NCBI RefSeq assembly: GCF_014145675.1
Contig: NZ_JACGZW010000004.1
Span: 496,001-560,000, forward strand
Direction of reading: 5' to 3'
DNA length: 64,000 nt
From: Amycolatopsis dendrobii
Lineage (GTDB): Bacteria; Actinomycetota; Actinomycetes; Mycobacteriales; Pseudonocardiaceae
The notes under the pieces are model-generated. The model searched no databases. It was not told the origin of the DNA and saw only the letters and a list, made by a program, of their open reading frames with translations. A program made the position numbers and the translations under genes. Below are positions 1 to 7,981 of this stretch, piece after piece; position 1 is the stretch's first letter; each line of letters starts with the position of its first letter.

Positions 1-174
1 CCGCCGGTCGGCCGCGGCGCAGGCCAGCACGGCGGCCTTGTCCGGCTCCACCGGGAGGACCTGCGGAAACCGCGTCGTCTCGGTGATCAGCCCCTGTGCC
101 TCCAGCACTGCCCGGCCGGCGGCGAGTTCGTCGGCGGTCAGCGGGTCAAGGGGGTGGGGGTGTGCGTTGCTCAT
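1..174 (-). CDS. Primary (copper) amine oxidase, N-terminal part, runs off window
   Basis: Only the first 58 codons are present; the gene continues beyond base 1. The protein begins MSNAHPHPLDPLTADELAAG and has RFPQVLPVEPDK at about residues 36-46. HPLDPLT followed by an EP-K segment is typical of the small N-terminal domains of copper/topaquinone primary amine oxidases. These oxidise primary amines such as tyramine or phenethylamine to the aldehyde, ammonia and hydrogen peroxide. The topaquinone Tyr and copper His residues lie outside the window, so the call rests on the N-terminus and context: a MoaF-like gene, a Liv-type importer and an aromatic ring-cleavage operon follow within 17 kb. 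ATG at 174 has AAGGGA a few bases upstream. It is divergent from the SDR gene at 317. Confidence 0.75.
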   Translation of the reverse strand, partial: MSNAHPHPLDPLTADELAAGRAVLEAQGLITETTRFPQVLPVEPDKAAVLACAAADRR

Positions 175-316
175 GGTGTCCCTTCGCGCTCCTCGCCGCA
201 GTGTTCGCGGCGGCCAGGGGGTAGCGGTAGCCGGGTTCGGCGGGTCGTGCGGCCGCTGACAACAAGGATGCACTCGTTGCCAATCCCCGGCGGCGCCGTT
301 GTTGCAGGATTGCGGC
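175..316. promoter_or_regulatory. Divergent promoter region between amine oxidase and SDR genes
   Basis: This 142-bp spacer separates two divergent starts, so it should hold both promoters. I see no clear -35/-10 pair. TTGCAGGATTGC lies just before the SDR start (about 302-313) and GTTGCCAATCC about 25 bases further upstream; they are weakly alike, but neither is a convincing operator. Confidence 0.35.
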
Positions 317-1033
317 ATGCGACTCGACCTCGAAGACAAGGCCGTGCTGATCACCGGGGCCGCGTCCGGGATCGGGCTGGCCTGCGCGCGGGCGTTCCTG
401 GAGGAGGGCGCGCGGGTCGGGGTGGTCGACCGGGTCCGGCCGCCGTCGCTGCCGGGGGACGTCGTCGCGGCGCGGGCGGACATCACCGACGAGGACCAGG
501 TGGCCGCGGCGGTGCGGCTCGTGGCGGAGTCGCTCGGCCGGATTGACGTGGTAGTCGGCTGCGCTGGGATATCAGGACCGGTCGGACGGCCGCTCGCGGA
601 GACCAGCGCGGCGGACTTCACCGCGGTCATGGCGGTGAACGTGCTGGGCCAGTTCCTGGTCGCGAAGCACGCGCGGCCGTGGCTGCGAGACGGGAGTTCG
701 ATCGTCTTCCTGGCCAGCGATTCGGCCTTCGTGTGCGCGCCGGGGATGGTGCCCTACTGCGCGTCGAAGGGCGCGGTGGTGTCGTTGACGCGGGCGTTGT
801 CGGTCGAGTTCGACGGCGTGCGGGTCAATTGCGTGTGCCCGTCGGTGGTGGACACGCCGATGGCGCGAGGGGATTTGGGAGACCTGCTGGACGAACCGGG
901 ATTCCCGGTGCAGGCGGCCGGCGAGGTCGCCCAGCAGGTGGTGTATCTGGCTTCCGCGCGGGCGCGGACGGTGAACGGACAGGCCTTGCTCGCCGACTTC
1001 GGCTATTCGGCTCGGTCTGGGTTTCCTGCTTGA
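317..1033 (+). CDS. Short-chain dehydrogenase/reductase (SDR)
   Basis: This 238-aa classical SDR would oxidise or reduce an alcohol/carbonyl with NAD(P). The cofactor motif TGAASGIG is at residues 13-20 and the catalytic YCASK gives Tyr147 and Lys151, with Ser134 upstream in FLASDSAF. The usual NNAG is replaced by GCAG at 81-84, which is uncommon. Asp38 after the second strand suggests NAD rather than NADP. ATG at 317 is preferred over an in-frame TTG at 299 because it leaves a normal SDR N-terminus. It is followed after 9 bases by a second SDR, and the pair is divergent from the amine oxidase. A role in oxidising aldehydes or alcohols made from amines is inference from position only. Confidence 0.85.
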   Translation: MRLDLEDKAVLITGAASGIGLACARAFLEEGARVGVVDRVRPPSLPGDVVAARADITDEDQVAAAVRLVAESLGRIDVVVGCAGISGPVGRPLAETSAADFTAVMAVNVLGQFLVAKHARPWLRDGSSIVFLASDSAFVCAPGMVPYCASKGAVVSLTRALSVEFDGVRVNCVCPSVVDTPMARGDLGDLLDEPGFPVQAAGEVAQQVVYLASARARTVNGQALLADFGYSARSGFPA

Positions 1034-1042
1034 AAGGGAGAA

Positions 1043-1846
1043 ATGACGATGGCAGACACGCGGGTCGTGGCGATTACCGGCGGAGGGACGGGCATTGGGG
1101 CTGCGGTTGCTCGGCGGTACGCCGGCGAAGGCGCACAGGTCGTGGTTCTTGGCAGGCGGCGCGAGCCGCTGGAGAAGGTCGCTGCGGAGACTGGTGCGCA
1201 CGTGATCGCTTGCGACGCCAGTGTTCGCGAGGACGCGGAGGCGGCGATCTCCGAGATTCTCGAGAAGTACGGGCGGCTGGACGTGATCGTGGCCAATGCC
1301 GGCGGGCACGGGCTTTCTTCGGTGGTGGACACCGGGGACGAGGAATGGGAAATCGCGCTTCGGTCCAATTTGTCGAGCGCGTTCGTGTTTTGCCGGGCCG
1401 CGTTGCCTTCCCTCGTGGAAAGCGGCGGGCAGGTCGTGATTGTTTCGTCGCTGGCAGGGTTGTTCGCCGGCCCGAATGTCGCGGGATACACGGTGGCGAA
1501 GCACGCGTTGATCGGGCTGACTCGGTCCATTGCCCGGGATTACGGGCCTCGCGGGGTTCGGGCCAACGCGGTGTGCCCGGGCTGGGTGCGGACGCCGATG
1601 GCGGATGGCGAGATGGAGCAGTTCGCCGAGGCAGCCGGTTTTGACGGCGGGCACGACGAGGGGTACCGGCGGGTGACTGCCGAGGTGCCGTTGCGGCGTC
1701 CGGCCGAACCGGAGGAAATCGCTTCTATCGTGCGGTTCCTGGGGTCTTCCGAGTCCTCGTACATCACCGGTGCGGTGCTGGTGGCGGACGGCGGGGCGCA
1801 CGCGGTCGACTTGCCCACATTGGCCTTTGAGCGCGCCGGGATGTAG
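1043..1846 (+). CDS. Short-chain dehydrogenase/reductase (SDR)
   Basis: This 267-aa classical SDR has TGGGTGIG at residues 12-19, NAG at 85-87, Ser135/136 in VIVSSLAG and the catalytic Tyr149-x3-Lys153 (YTVAK). Arg38-Arg40 after the second strand (LGRRR) points towards NADP binding. The C-terminal SYITGAVLVADGGAH is the usual SDR substrate-loop and dimer segment. An AAAGGGAG ribosome-binding site lies just upstream of ATG 1043, and a second ATG at 1049 is possible. Ten bases separate it from the first SDR, so the two are almost certainly cotranscribed. The substrate cannot be read from the sequence. Confidence 0.88.
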   Translation: MTMADTRVVAITGGGTGIGAAVARRYAGEGAQVVVLGRRREPLEKVAAETGAHVIACDASVREDAEAAISEILEKYGRLDVIVANAGGHGLSSVVDTGDEEWEIALRSNLSSAFVFCRAALPSLVESGGQVVIVSSLAGLFAGPNVAGYTVAKHALIGLTRSIARDYGPRGVRANAVCPGWVRTPMADGEMEQFAEAAGFDGGHDEGYRRVTAEVPLRRPAEPEEIASIVRFLGSSESSYITGAVLVADGGAHAVDLPTLAFERAGM

Positions 1847-1861
1847 TCCCATAATGGCCGG

Positions 1862-2329
1862 ATGACGTTCGAGGGGGACTGGGCGGAGAAGACCGCGACG
1901 GCCAATCAGCGGTTCGCGGACAAGGCCGTCGCGATCGCCCGGGAAGTCGAAGTCCTGCTCGGCCGCGAGGCCATGAGCTATCCGCGGCACCCGGTCGAGC
2001 GCGCCCGAGAGGCGCTCGCCGACCGGGTGTTCGCGCTGCTCGCCGCGGCGCGCGACGCCAGCACGACGTTCTACAACGTCGAACGGGTGCCGGTGGCGAT
2101 CGTGTCCGATTCTTACGGTGACGACTGGGTCGAGAAGGTGGCCGACGCCGCCGGCACGCTGGCTGCCGCGATGGCCCGGGCCGCCACCGTGCTCACCGGC
2201 GTGGTGGACAGCCAGTTCAAGGACGCTGACACGCAACAGTGGTTCACCGGTGTCCTGGACGACGTCCGAAACGCAGCCGCCGACGTCCTCCGCGAGGCGA
2301 GCGGACGCCCCGAAACCGCGGCAGGCTGA
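1862..2329 (+). CDS. Hypothetical helical protein
   Basis: I do not recognise this 155-aa protein. It looks entirely alpha-helical, rich in Ala, Glu, Asp and Arg, with a central FYNVERVPVAIVSDSYGDDW segment, and it has no signal peptide or membrane segment. It starts 15 bases after the second SDR stops and is followed one base later by another uncharacterised gene, so the two probably form a pair and may act together. Codon usage matches its neighbours, which supports a real gene. Confidence 0.7.
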   Translation: MTFEGDWAEKTATANQRFADKAVAIAREVEVLLGREAMSYPRHPVERAREALADRVFALLAAARDASTTFYNVERVPVAIVSDSYGDDWVEKVADAAGTLAAAMARAATVLTGVVDSQFKDADTQQWFTGVLDDVRNAAADVLREASGRPETAAG

Positions 2330-2330
2330 C

Positions 2331-2792
2331 GTGCCGACGCAAGCCGAGGTCCGGGTCCGGTTGCTCGGCCACTTCACCGAAACCCTCCGGGCGCTGCCGT
2401 CCGGATCGGCCCTGGTGCTGCGGCATCCGGACCTGCCCAAAGCGGTGTTCCACAACGGGGTGGCCCTGTCCGACGACTACGGCCGCGACGAAACCCGGCG
2501 GTTCTTCGACATCGCCTACTGGGTGCTCGGAGCCGCCGCCGAGACGTCTGAGGAGTACCTCGACCTGACGATGCGTTCGTGGCGCGACCGGGGCTGGGCG
2601 ACGGAGTTCGAGGCGGATCCGTCCTTGTCCGCCGGGTACGCGAGAACCGCCGACGGATACGGGTTCGCGATCAGGCGCAGCCTCAACGGATATCTCAGCA
2701 TGGCGGGGACGACGCCGGTCTTCCCCGCGGACTCGCCCGAGGGCGACCCGCTTCCCGGCCGGATCGACTGGCCTGCCGTCGGATCAGCTTGA
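2331..2792 (+). CDS. Hypothetical protein, pair partner of the preceding gene
   Basis: This 153-aa soluble protein is unrecognised. It begins VPTQAEVRVRLLGHFTETL from a GTG one base after the previous stop, implying translational coupling. Upstream in-frame starts exist but would overlap the previous gene heavily. It contains an aromatic-rich middle (RRFFDIAYWVLGAAAE) and a C-terminal GYGFAIRRSLNGYLSMAGT segment suggestive of a small alpha/beta fold. Its last 9 bases overlap the end of the convergent TetR gene, leaving no room for a separate terminator. Confidence 0.65.
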   Translation: MPTQAEVRVRLLGHFTETLRALPSGSALVLRHPDLPKAVFHNGVALSDDYGRDETRRFFDIAYWVLGAAAETSEEYLDLTMRSWRDRGWATEFEADPSLSAGYARTADGYGFAIRRSLNGYLSMAGTTPVFPADSPEGDPLPGRIDWPAVGSA

Positions 2793-3470
2793 TTCGGCGA
2801 GCGTCCGGAGCCACTTGGTCAGCAGCTGGGTTTCCGTCGTGCCCAGGATTTCCGGGTTCGCCGCGGCGTGTTCCAATACACGGTGGATTTCGGCGTGCCG
2901 GTCCTCAGTCGCCCCAGTGCCGGTGATCGCGGCGATCGCGCCTTCCCGCACCGCCACGGACAACGCGCGGTCCTCCTCGGCGAGGATGATCTGCCGCAAC
3001 GTGACGCCGATGTTCGCCACCAGGATGTGCGCGGCCGCCTGGTCCGGCGGGACCGTCAGACGCCCCTGGTCGGCGGCGGCTTGGGTTAAGGCGCGCAGCA
3101 TCGCGCTCGGGCGTTCCTGCGCCTCGGGGGCGTGGCCGGGGTGGACCTGGCCGTACATGAGCGTGTAGAAGCCGGGGTTCGCGATCCCGAAGGCGACGTG
3201 GGCGTCCCAGCCGTCGCGCAGGTCCTGAATCGGGTCGCCGGACGGTTCGTGCGCGCCCTTCTCCGCGAGGTACAGGTCGAAGCCGCGCTCGACGACCGCG
3301 TCCAGCAGGCCCTGTTTGCTGCCGAAGAAGTGGTACAGCGTCGGCATTTTCACCCCGGCTTGGGCGCAGATCGCGCGCAGCGAGATGTCCTCGCCCGGCG
3401 TCGCCGCGACCTGCTCGGCAGCCGCGTCCAGGAGCCGGGTCCGTGTATCCGCGTTCGCAATCTGTGTCAC
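2784..3470 (-). CDS. TetR-family transcriptional regulator
   Basis: A 228-aa TetR repressor. The N-terminal HTH spans residues 9-55 (TRLLDAAAEQVA ... ISLRAICAQAGVKMPTLYHFFGSKQGLLDAV), the classic helix-turn-helix followed by the YHFF-K-L helix. The rest is the helical ligand domain. It is divergent from the SDR/NTF2 pair beginning at 3535, and a TGATAC/GTATCA inverted repeat sits in the 64-bp gap, so it probably represses that pair and perhaps itself. Its 3' end overlaps the neighbouring convergent gene by 9 bases. The ligand is unknown. Confidence 0.9.
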   Translation of the reverse strand: MTQIANADTRTRLLDAAAEQVAATPGEDISLRAICAQAGVKMPTLYHFFGSKQGLLDAVVERGFDLYLAEKGAHEPSGDPIQDLRDGWDAHVAFGIANPGFYTLMYGQVHPGHAPEAQERPSAMLRALTQAAADQGRLTVPPDQAAAHILVANIGVTLRQIILAEEDRALSVAVREGAIAAITGTGATEDRHAEIHRVLEHAAANPEILGTTETQLLTKWLRTLAESS

Positions 3471-3495
3471 ACCGCTATGGTAGCCGCTGTTGCAG

Positions 3496-3515
3496 TGATA
3501 CAGTGAGGCGTATCA
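3496..3515. promoter_or_regulatory. Putative TetR operator
   Basis: TGATAC (3496-3501) and GTATCA (3510-3515) form a perfect inverted repeat with an 8-base spacer, centred in the 64-bp gap between the TetR start and the SDR start. Size and placement fit a TetR dimer site blocking both promoters. Confidence 0.5.
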
Positions 3516-3534
3516 GCGATAAAGAGAGGTACGC

Positions 3535-4290
3535 ATGACCGACCACACCCTCAAAGGCAAGAACGTCCTCGTCGCCGCTGGGGCGAAGAACCTCGGCGGG
3601 CTCATCAGCAGGCAGGCGGCCGAGGCCGGCGCGAACGTGGCGATCCACTACAACTCCGAATCGACCCGGCCGCAGGCGGAGGAGACGCTCGCCGCGGTCG
3701 AGGCGGCGGGCGGCAAGGGCGTCGTGCTGACCGGCGACCTGACCGTCCCGGCGAACGTGGAGAAGCTGTTCGCGGACGCGGAGGCCGCGCTCGGGAAGAT
3801 CGACGTCGCGGTCAACACGGTGGGCAAGGTGCTGCGCAAGCCGATCACCGAGACCACCGAGGACGAGTACGACTCGATGTTCGACATCAACTCGAAGGCG
3901 GCGTACTTCTTCATCAAGGAAGCGGGCAAGAACGTCGCCGACGGCGGCAAGATCATCACGATCGTGACGAGCCTGCTCGCGGCGTTCACCGACGGGTACT
4001 CGACCTACGCGGGCGGCAAGAGCCCGGTCGAGCACTTCACCCGCGCCGCGGCCAAGGAATTCGCCCCGCGCGGGATCTCGGTCACCGCGGTCGGGCCCGG
4101 CCCGATGGACACGCCGTTCTTCTACGGCCAGGAAACCCCGGAACGGGTGGAATTCCACAAGTCGCAGGCGATGGGCGGCCAGCTGACGAAGATCGAGGAC
4201 ATCGCGCCGATCGTGACGTTCCTGGCCACCTCCGGCTGGTGGATCACCGGGCAGACGATTTTCGCCAACGGGGGCTACACTACCCGCTGA
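3535..4290 (+). CDS. Short-chain dehydrogenase/reductase (SDR)
   Basis: This 251-aa SDR has an unusual cofactor loop, AGAKNLGG at residues 15-22, in place of TGxxxGxG. The catalytic Tyr158-x3-Lys162 (YAGGK) and Ser146 in IVTSLLAA are present. HYNSES after the second strand suggests NADP use. AGAGAGG precedes ATG 3535. It is followed after 27 bases by an NTF2-fold gene, and the pair is divergent from a TetR gene, so it is probably a small inducible detoxification or catabolic unit. The substrate is unknown. Confidence 0.87.
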   Translation: MTDHTLKGKNVLVAAGAKNLGGLISRQAAEAGANVAIHYNSESTRPQAEETLAAVEAAGGKGVVLTGDLTVPANVEKLFADAEAALGKIDVAVNTVGKVLRKPITETTEDEYDSMFDINSKAAYFFIKEAGKNVADGGKIITIVTSLLAAFTDGYSTYAGGKSPVEHFTRAAAKEFAPRGISVTAVGPGPMDTPFFYGQETPERVEFHKSQAMGGQLTKIEDIAPIVTFLATSGWWITGQTIFANGGYTTR

Positions 4291-4317
4291 TTTCGCCGAG
4301 ACAGCAAGGGAAGCGCA

Positions 4318-4647
4318 ATGTCCGAAGTGGAGATTCCGGAACCGGTGGCGTCGTTCGTCGACGCGGTGAACCGGCACGACGACGCCGCGTTCCTGGACGC
4401 GTTCACCGAAACCGGCGTGGTGGACGACTGGGGGCGGTCGTTCTCCGGACGCGCCGCGATCAAGGAATGGAGCGACGTCGAGTTCATCGGCTCGCACGGC
4501 GTCCTGACCCCGGAAGAGGTCACCGTCTCCGGCAAGGAGATCACCGTGGTCGGGGACTGGCGGAGCAACCACGCCAACGGCCGGTCGAAGTTCGTCTTCG
4601 CCGTCGACGGCGACCGGATCGCCAAGATGACCATCCGGGAAGGCTGA
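4318..4647 (+). CDS. NTF2-like (SnoaL/ketosteroid-isomerase fold) protein
   Basis: A 109-aa protein with the pattern of the cone-shaped NTF2-like fold: an N-terminal helix ending in FVDAVNRHDDAAFLDAFTE, a VDDWGRSFSGRAAIKEW segment, then alternating strands (VTVSGKEITVVGDWRS, SKFVFAVDGDRIAKMTI). The N-terminal VNRHDDAAFL motif is the family signature. Members act as isomerases, cyclases or small-molecule binders; which applies here cannot be told. It is cotranscribed with the preceding SDR and ends at a strong hairpin. Confidence 0.8.
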   Translation: MSEVEIPEPVASFVDAVNRHDDAAFLDAFTETGVVDDWGRSFSGRAAIKEWSDVEFIGSHGVLTPEEVTVSGKEITVVGDWRSNHANGRSKFVFAVDGDRIAKMTIREG

Positions 4648-4651
4648 CCGG

Positions 4652-4692
4652 CCGGGGTGCGGGCGTCCCACCGCGGAACGCCCGCACCCCGG
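4652..4692. terminator. Bidirectional hairpin terminator
   Basis: Perfect 15-bp arms, CCGGGGTGCGGGCGT (4652-4666) and its complement (4678-4692), enclose an 11-base loop. It fills the 46-bp gap between the convergent NTF2 and LivF genes, so it can end both transcripts. There is no U-tract, as is usual for high-GC actinomycete hairpins. Confidence 0.75.
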
Positions 4693-4693
4693 G

Positions 4694-5389
4694 TCAGTTG
4701 GTGCCCAGATACGCCTGGTGCAAGGTGTCCGGATTGTCCAGCAGGGGCTGCGACTCGCCGGCGTAGGTGACCTTGCCGGAAGAGACGACCAGGGCTTCCT
4801 GCGCGACTTTCAATGCCAGGTGGGTGAACTGTTCCACCAGGAGGATCGCCGCGCCCGCGTCGGCGAATTCGGTGACTGCCGGGAGAAGCCTGGTGAAGAC
4901 GGCCGGTGCCAGGCCGAGCGACATTTCGTCGATGAGCAGGAACTTCGGTTTCGCGGCGAAGGCCCGGCCCAGCACCACCATCTGCTGCTCGCCGCCGGAC
5001 AACAGTGCGGCGGGCGAGTTCTTGCGTTTCTCCAATTCCGGGAAGAGGGCGAGGACTTCGTCCACGCCAGCCGGGGTCTTGGCGGTCAGGCGCAGGTTTT
5101 CCAAGACGGTCAGGCTGGCGAAGACCGCGCGTCCTTGTTCGACGTGCGCCAGTCCGAGCCGTGCTCTGGCCACCCGCGAGTGTTTCGTGACGTCGGTGTG
5201 TCCAACGTGGATAGTCCCGGCCGCCGCGGGGATCACGCCGGAGAGGGCTTCCAGCAGACTGGTCTTGCCCGCTCCGTTGGGGCCCACCAGCGCGGTGATC
5301 TTGCCCGGTTCCAGGGTCAGCCCGACGTCGGCGATGACTGGGCCCGCGCCGCGCGTGACGGTCAGGTTCTCGATTCGCAGCGTGCTCAC
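4694..5389 (-). CDS. livF: Branched-chain amino acid-type ABC transporter ATPase LivF
   Basis: A 231-aa ABC ATPase of the LivF class. Walker A is GPNGAGKTS near residue 39, the signature is LLSGGEQQM, Walker B is FLLIDEMSLGLAP, and the switch His is replaced by Gln in LLVEQFTH, which is normal for LivF (VEQ). It energises uptake of amino acids, amides or related small solutes with LivH, LivM/G and the binding protein encoded upstream. The GTG start overlaps the LivM-LivG stop by 4 bases (GTGA), indicating coupling. It is the last gene of the importer operon. Confidence 0.93.
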   Translation of the reverse strand: MSTLRIENLTVTRGAGPVIADVGLTLEPGKITALVGPNGAGKTSLLEALSGVIPAAAGTIHVGHTDVTKHSRVARARLGLAHVEQGRAVFASLTVLENLRLTAKTPAGVDEVLALFPELEKRKNSPAALLSGGEQQMVVLGRAFAAKPKFLLIDEMSLGLAPAVFTRLLPAVTEFADAGAAILLVEQFTHLALKVAQEALVVSSGKVTYAGESQPLLDNPDTLHQAYLGTN

Positions 5390-7104
5390 AGCATCTCCGT
5401 TTCGCCCAGGTAGGCCTTCAGAACCGCCGGATCCGCCAGCACTTCCGCCTGCGGGCCGCTCGCCAGCACCTCGCCGAAGTCGAGCACGGTCAGCGTGTCG
5501 CAGACCGACCGGACCAGGTCGAGGTCGTGTTCGATGATCAGCACCGAAACGCCGAACCTGGCCGGGACCTGCCGCAGGCGTTCGCCGAACGCGACGTGTT
5601 CCTCGTGCGGGAGACCCGCCGCCGGTTCGTCGAGAAGCAGCACCTGGGGCTTGGCCATGAGGTGGCCGACGACTTCGACCAGCCGGCGCGCGCCCACGTC
5701 GACCCGGTCCAGCGGCGTCGCGGCCGGCGGGCAGCCGAAGAACTCCAGCGCGGCAGCGACTTCGGCGGCGTCCGGTCGCCGGCGGGCGACGAAGCGGACG
5801 TACGCCTCGATGGTCAGACCTGCCGGGACCCGGTCCTGCTGGAAGGTTCGGCGCAGACCGGAGCGGGCCCGTCGCGTCGGATTGCCGGTGAGAGGCCGGT
5901 CGGCCAGTTCGACGGTTCCTTGCGCCTGGGGCAGGAAACCGCTGATGGCGTCGACCAAAGTGGACTTTCCCGCGCCGTTCGGGCCGATGACACCTAGAAC
6001 CCCGCCCTTCGGGACGGCTAAGTCCACTCCGGACAGTGCCTTGACTTGGCCGAAGGTGACACTCAGTCCCCGGACCACCAGCACCGGTTCGCCGGGCGGA
6101 AGCCGCGGCGGTTCTTCGTCCAGCGCGGTGATCTGGACCCCGGCGCTGGCCCTCTGCCGACGACGCCACAGCTCGCGGATCGCCGTGCCGAGGTTGCCGC
6201 GTCCGGCCAGCGCCTGGATGCCAAGCAGACCGAAGATCACGTAACCCCAGTCCTGCGGGACGCCCCATCGCTTCAGCAGCTCCGGCACCGCGACCCACAG
6301 GACCGCGCCGAACACCGCCATGTCAATCAGGTGTGCGCCGGACATGATCGCCAGCACGTACAACGCCAGCGACTGCAGCGGGGCGAAACTGGTAGGGAAA
6401 GCGAATCCGACCTGTGCGGTGAGCAGGCCGCCGCTGATGCCGCCCAAGGTGGCGCTTACGGCGAAGGCGGAGAGCTTCGCGGTGCGGACGCTGGCGCCTG
6501 CCGCGGCGGTGCCGCGTTCGGAGAACGCCACCGCGGCCCAGCTGCTGCCCCACGGACCGCGCCGGAGGAAGTGCACCGCCAACGCGCAGATGATCAGGAC
6601 GATGACGCAGAGCAGAAAATAGGCGTTGTCGTCGGCCACAAAGGACGGACGGTCGACCGAGACGCCGTCCGTGGTGCCGGGGAACTGGATTTCCACCAGG
6701 GTCACGTCGGCGGCCGCGGCCAGGCCGAGCGTGACGACGGCCAGGTTGATCCCGCGCAGGCGCAGCGCGGGAAGTCCGATGAGGACGCCGACTAAGCCTG
6801 CCGCGAGACCGCCCAGCAGCAGCCAGAAAAAGAAGCCGCCGGGAGCGCCGGCTTTGTTCAGCGCAGAGACGACCCACGCGCCGATCGCGCCGAAGGTCAA
6901 CTGGCACAAGGAAATCATGCCGGCGCTGCCGGTGACGACACCGAGGCCGAGCAAGGCGATCGCGGCTACGACGACGCTCACGCCGAGGTAGGCGAAGTAG
7001 CCGTTGAGGCCGACGGTCAGGCCGATGCCGACCAGTACCGCGGCCACCGCGACGACCAGTGGGGTTCCGAAGCGGGACACTGCGCCCCGGTCAGCGAGCT
7101 GCAT
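5386..7104 (-). CDS. Fused LivM permease - LivG ATPase of Liv-type importer
   Basis: This 572-aa protein joins two usual subunits. Residues 1 to about 325 are a LivM-type permease with about eight to ten hydrophobic helices and the conserved GLNGYFAYLGVS, SAGMISLCQ and LRLRGINLAVVTL segments. Residues about 345-572 are a LivG-type ATPase with Walker A GPNGAGKST, Walker B VLLLDEPAAGL and the switch motif IIEHDLD. The ATPase signature is degenerate (VDVGARRLVEV rather than LSGGQ-like), as often in LivG. AAGGAGG lies 5 bases before ATG 7104. It overlaps LivH by 14 bases and LivF by 4. The fusion fixes one LivM to one LivG in the complex. Confidence 0.92.
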   Translation of the reverse strand: MQLADRGAVSRFGTPLVVAVAAVLVGIGLTVGLNGYFAYLGVSVVVAAIALLGLGVVTGSAGMISLCQLTFGAIGAWVVSALNKAGAPGGFFFWLLLGGLAAGLVGVLIGLPALRLRGINLAVVTLGLAAAADVTLVEIQFPGTTDGVSVDRPSFVADDNAYFLLCVIVLIICALAVHFLRRGPWGSSWAAVAFSERGTAAAGASVRTAKLSAFAVSATLGGISGGLLTAQVGFAFPTSFAPLQSLALYVLAIMSGAHLIDMAVFGAVLWVAVPELLKRWGVPQDWGYVIFGLLGIQALAGRGNLGTAIRELWRRRQRASAGVQITALDEEPPRLPPGEPVLVVRGLSVTFGQVKALSGVDLAVPKGGVLGVIGPNGAGKSTLVDAISGFLPQAQGTVELADRPLTGNPTRRARSGLRRTFQQDRVPAGLTIEAYVRFVARRRPDAAEVAAALEFFGCPPAATPLDRVDVGARRLVEVVGHLMAKPQVLLLDEPAAGLPHEEHVAFGERLRQVPARFGVSVLIIEHDLDLVRSVCDTLTVLDFGEVLASGPQAEVLADPAVLKAYLGETEML

Positions 7105-7951
7105 CCCACACCTCCTTGCGCTGAGACCACACGAGCAGGCCGACGATGGCCAGGAACGGGACGAAATTCCGCACTACCGAAAGCTGGTCGACCTGCGCGA
7201 GCGCGCCCTGCAGCATGCCGAGCACGAGCCCGCCGACCACGGCGAGGTCCAGCCTGCGGAACCCGCCGAGCAGGGCCGCCGCAGCGGCGGGCACGACCAG
7301 CATGGCCAGCGAGGTGGCGTCGTTCGACTGGGACGGGGCGACGATCACGATGATGATGGTGCTGATCAGGCCGGTGGCGCCCCAGACGGCGGCACTGAGA
7401 CGTTTCGCGGGGATGCCTAACAGCTCAGCTGTCGTCGGACGTTCCGACAAAGCACGCAGTGAGATGCCAACGGGCGTCTTTGTCAGGATCAGCCGGGCGG
7501 CGAAGGCGATCACCACCGCCAGCGCGACGGTCACGACCGTCACCTGGCTGATCACCACGCCGCCGACGGTGAAGGCCGGGCCGGCCAGCAACGCCTGGAA
7601 CGGCTGCGGTTTGTTGCCGAACAGGATGAACGACAGCGAGATCAACAGCAGCAGCACCGCGACGGTGACCGCCGAGCGGGTGCCGGTGCCTGCTTCGGCC
7701 AGCCAGGTCGAGACGACCCAGCCGATCAGCACGCTCAGCACTCCGCCCAGCAGCACGCCGAGCACCACCGCCAGCCATTCCGGCAGTCCGCCGTGGACGG
7801 ACAGGGCCACCCCGACGTAACTGCCGAACATGCCGGTGGCCGCCTGGGCGAAGTTGACGACCCGGACCAGCCTGGACATCAAGGTCAGGCACACCGCCAG
7901 CACCGCGTAAAGCCCGCCGGCGGCAAGCCCGGCCAGCGCTCCCTGCACCAT
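7091..7951 (-). CDS. livH: Liv-type ABC transporter permease LivH
   Basis: A 286-aa inner-membrane permease with about eight hydrophobic helices and the LivH hallmarks: GGLYAVLAVCLTLMSRLVRV near the start, NFAQAATGMFGSYVG following it, and the cytoplasmic loop KTPVGISLRALSERPTTAELLGI that contacts the ATPase (EAA-like). It pairs with the LivM half of the downstream fusion to form the channel. GAGGAG lies upstream of ATG 7951. The gene overlaps the LivM-LivG start by 14 bases and follows the binding-protein gene by 30. Confidence 0.93.
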   Translation of the reverse strand: MVQGALAGLAAGGLYAVLAVCLTLMSRLVRVVNFAQAATGMFGSYVGVALSVHGGLPEWLAVVLGVLLGGVLSVLIGWVVSTWLAEAGTGTRSAVTVAVLLLLISLSFILFGNKPQPFQALLAGPAFTVGGVVISQVTVVTVALAVVIAFAARLILTKTPVGISLRALSERPTTAELLGIPAKRLSAAVWGATGLISTIIIVIVAPSQSNDATSLAMLVVPAAAAALLGGFRRLDLAVVGGLVLGMLQGALAQVDQLSVVRNFVPFLAIVGLLVWSQRKEVWDAAR

Positions 7952-7981
7952 TGCAGTCTCCTCTATCCAAAGCGGATCGGG

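Noticed and set aside
572..2455. Leftward 600-codon open frame opposite the two SDR genes
   Set aside because: Antisense to two intact SDRs, with poor codon bias and basic low-complexity composition.
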